In this document: positions 1-5,386 of the stretch, one piece after another | How positions within the stretch are numbered: position 1 is the stretch's first letter | How the letters are laid out: each line of letters opens with the position of its first letter | Assembly: GCA_026982275.1 (NCBI GenBank) | Contig: JALSHK010000457.1 | Location: forward strand, 1-9,404 | Direction: 5' to 3' | DNA: 9,404 nucleotides | From: Paracoccaceae bacterium | GTDB taxonomy: Bacteria; Pseudomonadota; Alphaproteobacteria; Rhodobacterales; Rhodobacteraceae | Notes under the pieces: generated by a model | What the model saw: the letters and a program-made list of their open reading frames with translations, nothing else | Told to the model about the DNA's origin: nothing | The model's database searches: none | Position numbers and translations under genes: made by a program

Positions 1-984
1 CGTCAGCATGCCCGGCATCGCCAACGGCAAAACGTGGTGAAAGGTGGTTTGCACCTTCGTGGCTCCCATGCCCAGTGCGGCCTCGCGAATGCTGGGCGGC
101 ACCGAGCGCAGCGCGGCGCGCGAGGCGATGATGATGGTGGGCAGGGTCATAAGCGCCAGCACCATACCGCCCACAAGCGGCGAGGAACGCGGCAAGCCAA
201 ACACATTGAGGAAAACCGCCATGCCAAGCAGGCCAAACACAATCGAGGGCACCGCCGCCAGATTATTGATATTGACCTCGATAAAATCCGACCAGCGGGA
301 TTTTTTGGAAAATTCTTCCAGCGAGAGCGCCGCCATGATTCCGAGCGGAAAGGAAAGCACAAAACACACGATCAGCGATAATATAGAGCCAACCAGCGCG
401 CTGAAGATCCCCGCCAGCTCCGGCTCGCGGCTATCGCCCGAGGTGAAAAACGCCGCGTTGAACACCGAGCGCATCTGCCCCGCATCCTCCAGCGCCCGCA
501 CCCAGCCAAGGGTGTTGTCTTTCAGCCGCCGCTGGCTTTCCGGCAGGCTGGCATCAATCGCGCCTTTTTCATACATGTCTATGTCGTCCGAGGCGGTGAA
601 CCACAGTGGCACGACCTGCCCGAGCAGGGCCGGATCTTCCTCGATCCGGCGCTCCAGCTCATAGCCTGAATCAGAGCTGAGCATCTTGAGCAGCGCGCGT
701 TTATCCGCCCTGGCAGTGACCTCCGGGAAGGTATCAAACAATGCATTGCGCACGGTTTTCTTGAAATTCACATCCTCGATCGTGGTGGCGCTGCCCAGAT
801 CTACCGTCAGCTGGATCTCGGTGCGGCTGAGCGCACCTTTTCCAAGGCTGGTGATGGAAACCAGCATGATCGCCAGAAAGCCGATCGAAAACAGGATCGC
901 CAGCCGGCCAAGCCAGCGAAAGCGCCATTCCGCGCGGTGGCGTGTGCGCAAATGGCCATCGGCATTGGTAAATAGATCAGTCAT
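1..984 (-). CDS. pstA: Phosphate ABC transporter permease PstA, long alphaproteobacterial form (C-terminus cut by window edge)
   Basis: One of the two membrane subunits of the PstSCAB high-affinity phosphate importer in the inner membrane. The first 328 residues are visible on the minus strand and the frame stays open to the window edge. A membrane segment at about residues 25-45 is followed by a long hydrophilic insert (about 48-190), then hydrophobic segments from about 193. The ABC-permease EAA motif region (SIREAALGMGATK, about 298-310) identifies a BPD_transp_1 permease. E. coli PstA (about 296 aa) lacks the insert. A long N-terminal domain (the DUF3333 type) is known for alphaproteobacterial PstA, and I assign the insert to it by resemblance only. 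The start overlaps the pstC stop by 8 bp (ATGACTGA), with GGGA a few bases upstream, so it is the third gene of a pstSCA operon. pstB is expected beyond the left edge. Confidence 0.93.
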   Translation of the reverse strand, partial: MTDLFTNADGHLRTRHRAEWRFRWLGRLAILFSIGFLAIMLVSITSLGKGALSRTEIQLTVDLGSATTIEDVNFKKTVRNALFDTFPEVTARADKRALLKMLSSDSGYELERRIEEDPALLGQVVPLWFTASDDIDMYEKGAIDASLPESQRRLKDNTLGWVRALEDAGQMRSVFNAAFFTSGDSREPELAGIFSALVGSILSLIVCFVLSFPLGIMAALSLEEFSKKSRWSDFIEVNINNLAAVPSIVFGLLGMAVFLNVFGLPRSSPLVGGMVLALMTLPTIIIASRAALRSVPPSIREAALGMGATKVQTTFHHVLPLAMPGMLT

Positions 985-1921
985 ATTGTTCCCGATACTT
1001 GTTAACGATCCGCATAGCGATCATGTTGAGCATAAGCGTGGTGGCAAAAAGCAGCAGCCCTAGGGCAAAGGCGGAAAGCGTTTTGGCGCTGTCAAACTCC
1101 TGATCTCCCGTCAGCAAGGCCACGATTTGCGCGGTGACGGTGGTGACGGCTTCCAGCGGATTGGCGGTAAGATTCGCCGCCAGCCCTGCGGCCATAACCA
1201 CAATCATGGTTTCGCCAATCGCCGCCGAAGCCGCCAGCAAGAAACTACCCGCAATGCCCGGAATCGCGGCGGGCACAATTACCCGCTTGATGGTTTCGGC
1301 CTGCGTTGCCCCCATCCCCAATGATGCCTCGCGCAAGGAATTCGGCACCGCGTTCAGCACGTCATCCGACAGCGAGGAGATCAGCGGAATAATCATCACC
1401 CCCATCACCAGCCCCGCCGCCAAGGCGCTTTCAGACGCCACCTCCAGCCCGAGCGAACCGCCCGTCATGCGGATGAAGGGTGCCACCACAAGGGCGGCAA
1501 AAAACCCGTAGACCACGCTCGGAATGCCCGCCAGCATTTCCAGCAGCGGCTTGACCCATGCCCGCAGACGCGGGCTGGCATATTCGGCCAGATAAATCGC
1601 CGAAATCAGCCCGATGGGCGCGGCGACAATCATGGCAATGGCGCTGATAAGCAAGGTGCCGGCAATCAGCGGCACCGCGCCGAAGCTGCCCGAGGAGCCA
1701 ACCTGATCGGCGCGAATTGCGGTTTGCGGCGACCAGTCCAGGCCAAACAAAAACTCCCGCACCGGGACTCTCTGGAAAAACTGCCATGCTTCAAACACCA
1801 TGGAAAAAACGATTCCAAGGGTAACAAAAATAGCCAAAACCGACGCTAAAAGCAGCGCCATTTTCAGCAACTGCTCCAGCGGGCGTTTGCGCCCCGTAAA
1901 GGAAATTTCACTTTGTGTCAT
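977..1921 (-). CDS. pstC: Phosphate ABC transporter permease PstC, short form
   Basis: Partner permease of PstA in the phosphate importer. The product has 314 aa, with a membrane segment at about 19-41, a periplasmic loop (about 45-80), then a BPD_transp_1 domain with further hydrophobic segments. The EAA loop (SLREASLGMGATQAETIKR, about 195-213) contacts the PstB ATPase in this family. The length matches E. coli PstC (about 319 aa). Many alphaproteobacterial PstC proteins are much longer (about 490 aa) with an extra N-terminal membrane domain. Here the protein begins where the conserved C-terminal half would begin, and the 70-bp gap to pstS leaves no room for the missing half. The ATG at 1919-1921 follows GAGGAG at good spacing. 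It is downstream of pstS across a hairpin and overlaps pstA by 8 bp. Confidence 0.95.
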   Translation of the reverse strand: MTQSEISFTGRKRPLEQLLKMALLLASVLAIFVTLGIVFSMVFEAWQFFQRVPVREFLFGLDWSPQTAIRADQVGSSGSFGAVPLIAGTLLISAIAMIVAAPIGLISAIYLAEYASPRLRAWVKPLLEMLAGIPSVVYGFFAALVVAPFIRMTGGSLGLEVASESALAAGLVMGVMIIPLISSLSDDVLNAVPNSLREASLGMGATQAETIKRVIVPAAIPGIAGSFLLAASAAIGETMIVVMAAGLAANLTANPLEAVTTVTAQIVALLTGDQEFDSAKTLSAFALGLLLFATTLMLNMIAMRIVNKYREQYD

Positions 1922-1946
1922 CCCGGCTCCTCTAAAACGTATGAAA

Positions 1947-1971
1947 GGCAGGCCCCGATCAGGGACCTGCC
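1947..1971 (-). terminator. pstS-pstC intercistronic hairpin (attenuating terminator or mRNA 3'-end stabiliser)
   Basis: On the minus strand the sequence GGCAGGTCCC-TGATC-GGGGCCTGCC forms a 10-bp stem (one U-G wobble) with a 5-nt loop, followed by only three Ts. It begins about 20 nt after the pstS stop and ends about 25 nt before the pstC start. Such hairpins after the first, binding-protein gene of ABC operons are known to protect the upstream mRNA or partly terminate transcription, so the binding protein is made in excess. The short T-run argues for partial rather than full termination. Confidence 0.6.
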
Positions 1972-1991
1972 GCTATTGGCATTAAGCGGGA

Positions 1992-3020
1992 TTAATCCAA
2001 CGAGAGCGGCGTGAGATTGGCCGCATCATCGGCAAACTGCGCCATTTCATCCTCGCCCATCGGGATCAGGCCTTTTTCGCCCAGATAACCATATTCGCCC
2101 CATGTATCTTCACTGGTGAACTCGGCGAGGAATTCCTCTATGCCCGGAACTTGCCCCACATGCGCATTTTTCACATAAAAGAACAACGAGCGGGAGACCG
2201 GATACTCACCCGTAGAGATGGCCTCAAATTCCGGCGCGACACCGTTGATCATGGAGCCTTGCACAAGGTCGGAATTCTGCTCCAGGAAACTGTAGCCGAA
2301 AATGCCGAGCGCGTCGGGGTTTGCCGCCAGCTTTTGCACGATCAGGTTGTCGTTTTCGCCCGCCTCGACATAGGCCCCGTCTTCGCGCAGCGTGTGACAC
2401 AGCGCCTTATAGGCCGATTTGTCTTCTTTTTTCAGCGCCGCAATCCAGTCAAAGGTTTTGCAACCGCCCTCCATGGCCAGCTCGGAAAACGCATCCCGCG
2501 TGCCGGAGGTTGGCGGCGGGCCCATTACTTCGATTTTGATCGCAGGCAGGGCGGGATTCACCTCGGCCCATGTGGTATAAGGGTTTGGCATGGTGCCGCC
2601 ATTGCCATCGGGCACATTGGCGGCCAACGCCAGAAATATATCCCGCAGGCTCAGATCGAACGGTTGCGCTTCAATCGAATTGGCCAGAACAATACCGTCA
2701 TAGCCGATTTTCACTTCGGTAATTTCGGTCACGCCGTTTTCGGCACAGGTCGCCACTTCCGAGGCCTTGATGCGGCGCGAGGCATTGGTGATATCCGGGG
2801 TATCACTGCCCACGCCAGCGCAAAACAGGCGCAAGCCGCCGCCCGAGCCGGTGCTTTCTACCACGGGGGTGGCAAAATCCGTGGCCTTGCCAAAATGCTC
2901 GGCTACGGTGGTGGAAAACGGAAATACGGTGGAAGAGCCGACGATCGAGATACGCTCTTGTGCTAGGGCGCTGCCGGCGGTGAGTGCCATGATGGCAATT
3001 GTGGTCAATGTCCTGGTCAT
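1992..3020 (-). CDS. pstS: Periplasmic phosphate-binding protein PstS
   Basis: Captures phosphate in the periplasm and delivers it to PstCA. The chosen start gives 342 aa with a clear Sec signal peptide (MTRTLTTIAIMALTAGSALA, predicted cleavage after residue 20). Mature-protein motifs include VGSSTVFPF (27-35), a Gly-rich ESTGSGGG segment with FCAGVGSDTPDI (about 55-77), and TSGTRDAF (161-168). The GSSTV and SGTR elements are the phosphate-contacting loops of the PBP-like PstS family. The frame extends 29 codons upstream to 3107, but that extension would bury the signal peptide and begins right beside the Pho-box repeats. The ATG at 3018-3020 has AGGAAAG 9 nt upstream. It is first in the pstSCA operon and expected to be PhoB-activated under phosphate limitation. 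Confidence 0.95.
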   Translation of the reverse strand: MTRTLTTIAIMALTAGSALAQERISIVGSSTVFPFSTTVAEHFGKATDFATPVVESTGSGGGLRLFCAGVGSDTPDITNASRRIKASEVATCAENGVTEITEVKIGYDGIVLANSIEAQPFDLSLRDIFLALAANVPDGNGGTMPNPYTTWAEVNPALPAIKIEVMGPPPTSGTRDAFSELAMEGGCKTFDWIAALKKEDKSAYKALCHTLREDGAYVEAGENDNLIVQKLAANPDALGIFGYSFLEQNSDLVQGSMINGVAPEFEAISTGEYPVSRSLFFYVKNAHVGQVPGIEEFLAEFTSEDTWGEYGYLGEKGLIPMGEDEMAQFADDAANLTPLSLD

Positions 3021-3096
3021 TGCTGGTTTCTTTCCTGTAAAAGCCTGTGCCCAACGGGGCGACGAGCGCTTTTTAGTGGCGTTTTGCGAAGGCTTT

Positions 3097-3125
3097 ACGT
3101 CAGTCATGCAACAATTTTATGACAA
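3097..3125 (-). promoter_or_regulatory. Three Pho-box-like heptamers upstream of pstS
   Basis: Read on the minus strand, TTGTCAT (3125-3119), TTGTTGC (3114-3108) and CTGACGT (3103-3097) are spaced at an exact 11-bp period, separated by AAAA and ATGA. PhoB binds tandem CTGTCAT-like heptamers with 4-nt spacers. Matches to CTGTCAT are 6/7, about 3/7 and 5/7, so the first repeat is strong, the middle weak and the third moderate. The position, 77 bp upstream of the pstS start, and the period support a PhoB site. No convincing -10 was identified; TAAAAA at 3075-3070 is one weak candidate. Confidence 0.6.
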
Positions 3126-3164
3126 TCGCTGCGCCGGCCCGAATTTGCGGCTTTTTCGGGAGAG

Positions 3165-3206
3165 TTGATCTGCATCAATGTCGAGCTGACGAATCAATCC
3201 TATACG
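3165..3206 (+). promoter_or_regulatory. Class II FNR-type promoter: perfect FNR box plus TATACG -10
   Basis: TTGATctgcATCAA at 3165-3178 is a perfect palindrome of the FNR/FnrL/FixK type. A -10-like TATACG lies at 3201-3206. Counting seven bases on puts +1 at G3213, and the box centre (3171.5) then sits exactly at -41.5, the standard place for FNR activation at class II promoters, where the regulator replaces a good -35. No protein gene starts directly downstream; the next signal is the terminator at 3300-3330. The box is palindromic and could in principle also act on pstS, but it lies about 40 bp upstream of the Pho repeats in that direction. Confidence 0.7.
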
Positions 3207-3212
3207 AAACCT

Positions 3213-3330
3213 GCGAAGCCAAGATCGTTAGGTTTTGACTTTTGAAGTGGGGCCCTTGCCTCACCTCACTCCCCTCGCGCCTCGCAGGCGCAAACTTTGG
3301 CCTGGTCACTCCTGTGTGATCAGGCTTTTT
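3213..3330 (+). ncRNA. Candidate FNR-activated small RNA (about 118 nt)
   Basis: This is inferred from an isolated promoter-terminator pair. The predicted +1 is G3213 and the end is the U-run of an intrinsic terminator. The transcript contains no ATG. It can fold into three hairpins: GTGGGG-cccttg-CCTCAC (3247-3264, one wobble), GCGCCT-cgc-AGGCGC (3277-3291, perfect 6-bp stem) and the 10-bp terminator stem. A 12-nt pyrimidine-rich unpaired stretch, CTCACTCCCCTC (3265-3276), separates the first two and resembles an anti-Shine-Dalgarno seed. The terminator loop TCCTGT is also complementary to SD-type ACAGGA. Oxygen-controlled sRNAs under FNR are known elsewhere (FnrS in enterobacteria), but I see no homology to any of them. 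The alternative is an attenuated leader of ccoG, made less likely by a second FNR box between the terminator and ccoG. Confidence 0.55.
3300..3330 (+). terminator. Intrinsic terminator of the candidate sRNA
   Basis: GCCTGGTCAC (3300-3309) pairs with GTGATCAGGC (3316-3325) as a 10-bp stem with one G-U wobble around the loop TCCTGT, followed directly by TTTTT (3326-3330). This is the best-formed rho-independent terminator in the window. It points along the plus strand and lies upstream of ccoG, so it must end a transcript that starts inside the pstS-ccoG intergenic region. Confidence 0.85.
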
Positions 3331-3359
3331 CTTGGATGCGTCAATGTGGTAAGTTTTTA

Positions 3360-3373
3360 TTGATCGAGATCAA
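3360..3373 (+). promoter_or_regulatory. FNR box of the ccoGHIS promoter
   Basis: TTGATcgagATCAA is a second perfect FNR/FnrL/FixK palindrome. Its centre at 3366.5 predicts a class II start near 3408 (an A), with a weak -10-like CTATGC/TATGCC around 3396-3402 and a 46-nt leader to the ccoG start. FnrL or FixK control of cbb3 oxidase and its assembly genes is established in Rhodobacter and rhizobia, so oxygen-limited induction of ccoGHIS is the natural reading. Confidence 0.85.
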
Positions 3374-3453
3374 GGATACTGCGCTGGCAACAGCGCTATG
3401 CCCGTGCAAAGCGTGGTCCTTCCGGGCCATATCAGGTATCTGGAGTTCATAAG

Positions 3454-4893
3454 GTGAATGATGAATCAAAGGTTGAGGAAAGCCTTTATGTAGCGCGCGA
3501 GCCAATATTTCCTCGTCGGGTTTCCGGCACCTTCCGCAATCTGAAGTGGTGGTTGATGGGGCTGACCCTTGGCATCTATTATCTATTGCCATGGCTGCGC
3601 TGGGATCGCGGGCCGAATCTGCCCGATCAGGCGGTGTTGCTGGATATGGGCGCGCGGCGGTTTTTCTTTTTCTGGATCGAAATCTGGCCGCACGAGTTTT
3701 ATTTTATTGCCGGATTGCTGATCATGGCGGGGCTGGGCCTGTTTTTATTCACCTCGGCGCTGGGCCGGGTCTGGTGTGGCTATGCCTGTCCGCAGACGGT
3801 CTGGACCGATCTGTTTATTCTGGTCGAGCGCTGGGTGGAGGGCGACCGCAACGCCCGCATCCGCCTGCTGAAAGCCAAGTGGGATTTTCGCAAATGGCGG
3901 CTGCGCCTTACCAAATGGGCGCTATGGCTGCTGATCGGGCTGGCTACGGGCGGCGCATGGGTGTTTTATTTCGCCGACGCCCCCACTCTGGCCAGGGATC
4001 TGGTTACGGGGGATGCCCATTTTATCGCTTACGGGTTTATCATTTCGCTCACCGCCACCACTTTTGTTTTCGGTGGGTTTATGCGTGAGCAGATATGCAT
4101 TTATATGTGCCCGTGGCCGCGTATCCAGGCGGCAATGATGGATGAAGAAACCCTGGTGGTGGGCTATCGCCACTGGCGAGGAGAGCCGCGCGGCAAAGGC
4201 AAAAAGCGTGAAGGCGAGGCCCCGCTGGGCGATTGCATTGACTGCATGGCCTGTGTGAATGTTTGTCCGGCCGGAATCGACATCCGCGACGGGCAGCAAC
4301 TGGAATGCATAACATGTGCGCTTTGTATCGATGCCTGTGATGATGTGATGACCAAGATCGGCAAGCCGCGCGGGCTGATCGATTATCTGGCGGTTTCCGA
4401 TATGGAGCACGAAAAATCCGGAGGCTCGCCACGCCCCATCTGGAGGCATGTGTTCCGGATGCGCACCATGGTATATACCGTGCTATGGATGGCGGTCGGG
4501 ATCGGGCTGGTTGTGTCTTTGGTTATGCGTTCCGAGATCGGGCTATCGGTTTCTCCGGTTCGCAACCCTACTTTTATTCTGATGTCCGATGGCTCTGTTC
4601 GCAATACCTATGATATCCGGATCCGGAACATGAAAGCGATTGATCTGGTTTTCGAGGTTTCTGCCGATGCGCCCGAGGCGCTGGAGGTGCGGCTGGAGGG
4701 CGAAGAGGGGGCGGAGGTATTTGCGAAAGCCGATGAATCCACCAAGGCGCGCCTGTATCTGACAGCCCCTGCCGATAGTGATATAGCCGCAACAGACTCT
4801 ACAATCGTGCGGATCTGGATTAAGAATGAAGAAACCGGATCCAGCACCTATACCGACACCGTCTTTAATGGAAGGACCGACACCCATGACTGA
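3454..4893 (+). CDS. ccoG: cbb3 oxidase assembly protein CcoG (FixG/RdxA family), membrane cupric reductase with two [4Fe-4S] clusters
   Basis: Inner-membrane iron-sulfur protein needed for efficient cbb3 oxidase maturation; family members reduce Cu(II) to Cu(I), the form used for the haem-copper centre. The 479-aa product has hydrophobic segments near 34-50, 80-100, 154-173, 190-210 and 339-357. It carries WCGYACPQ (107-114) and CIYMCPWPR (215-223). Two classical [4Fe-4S] motifs follow: C261, C264, C267, C271 and C285, C288, C291, C295. A C-terminal Ig-like FixG_C domain spans about 360-475. The start is GTG at 3454 with GGAG 8 nt upstream. Two nearby ATGs (3458, 3461) are out of frame. It is first gene of ccoGHIS behind an FNR box and overlaps ccoH by 8 bp. 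Confidence 0.97.
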   Translation: MNDESKVEESLYVAREPIFPRRVSGTFRNLKWWLMGLTLGIYYLLPWLRWDRGPNLPDQAVLLDMGARRFFFFWIEIWPHEFYFIAGLLIMAGLGLFLFTSALGRVWCGYACPQTVWTDLFILVERWVEGDRNARIRLLKAKWDFRKWRLRLTKWALWLLIGLATGGAWVFYFADAPTLARDLVTGDAHFIAYGFIISLTATTFVFGGFMREQICIYMCPWPRIQAAMMDEETLVVGYRHWRGEPRGKGKKREGEAPLGDCIDCMACVNVCPAGIDIRDGQQLECITCALCIDACDDVMTKIGKPRGLIDYLAVSDMEHEKSGGSPRPIWRHVFRMRTMVYTVLWMAVGIGLVVSLVMRSEIGLSVSPVRNPTFILMSDGSVRNTYDIRIRNMKAIDLVFEVSADAPEALEVRLEGEEGAEVFAKADESTKARLYLTAPADSDIAATDSTIVRIWIKNEETGSSTYTDTVFNGRTDTHD

Positions 4894-5386
4894 AATCACA
4901 CCTAAAGCCTTTACGGGGCGCAAGATGCTGGCGGTTATGCTGTCGTTTTTTGGCGTAATCATTACAGTGAATATGTATATGGCCTATTCCGCCGTCAGCA
5001 CATTTCCGGGGCTGGAGGTGAAAAACTCCTATCTGGCATCACAGGAATTCAACCAGCGTGCCGAGGCGCAGCGGGCGCTGGGCTGGGAGGCCAGCATTTC
5101 GCAAGACGGCAATGCTGTGGTTTTGCAATTGCTGGATAAAGACGGAAATACGGTGATTCCGGAGTCCATGGTCGCTAAAATCGGCCGCCCTACCTATGCC
5201 GGAGAGGATATAGACCTGACATTCCAGTTGGTGGATAATGAATACCGTGCCGATGCGGCGCTGGCCGATGGCCCGTGGAGGTTCTTTCTGGATGCGGTGG
5301 CGCAAGACGGCACCCGATACAAAAAACGCCTGCACCTGAGCGTGGGCACCCCCGTAGGCCCGCTTGCCGGTGAGCCGTCTGAATGA
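4886..5386 (+). CDS. ccoH: cbb3 oxidase assembly protein CcoH (FixH family)
   Basis: Small single-span membrane protein required for assembly or stability of cbb3 oxidase; family members associate with the oxidase subunits. The chosen start gives 166 aa: a short cytoplasmic tail, one membrane segment at about 13-35 (from KMLAVMLSFFGVIITVN), then an extracytoplasmic beta-rich domain. VKNSYLASQEFNQ (about 45-57) after the membrane segment and the PWRFFLDA stretch near the C-terminus are typical of FixH. The frame is open back to 4826, but the ATG at 4886 has GGAAGGA 9 nt upstream and gives the coupled ATGACTGA overlap with ccoG. The longer start lies deep inside ccoG. Its stop overlaps the ccoI start by 4 bp (ATGA). 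Confidence 0.93.
   Translation: MTEITPKAFTGRKMLAVMLSFFGVIITVNMYMAYSAVSTFPGLEVKNSYLASQEFNQRAEAQRALGWEASISQDGNAVVLQLLDKDGNTVIPESMVAKIGRPTYAGEDIDLTFQLVDNEYRADAALADGPWRFFLDAVAQDGTRYKKRLHLSVGTPVGPLAGEPSE

Noticed and set aside
2151..2966. 271-aa open frame antisense to pstS
   Set aside because: Composition is Gly/Arg/His-rich and shadow-like, with no family resemblance, opposite a confident pstS.
3021..3107. Upstream extension of pstS to an ATG at 3107 (29 more residues)
   Set aside because: It would place a clear Sec signal peptide internally, and its start lies within the Pho-box array; the ATG at 3020 has its own RBS.
3138..3160. CCCGAA...TTCGGG inverted repeat upstream of the first FNR box
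   Set aside because: Only a 6-bp stem with an 11-nt loop, without a T-run after it; not distinguishable from chance.
3235..3240. TTGACT as a -35 for the candidate sRNA
   Set aside because: No -10-like hexamer lies 16-18 bp downstream; the FNR box with TATACG fits far better.
3247..3362. Short open frame from GTG 3247 through the candidate sRNA to TGA at 3361-3363
   Set aside because: No Shine-Dalgarno and no ATG, and the intrinsic terminator falls inside it, so it would be truncated without a stop.
4826..4885. Longer CcoH start at 4826 (20 more residues)
   Set aside because: It overlaps ccoG deeply, while ATG 4886 has GGAAGGA at good spacing and gives a normal FixH N-terminus.
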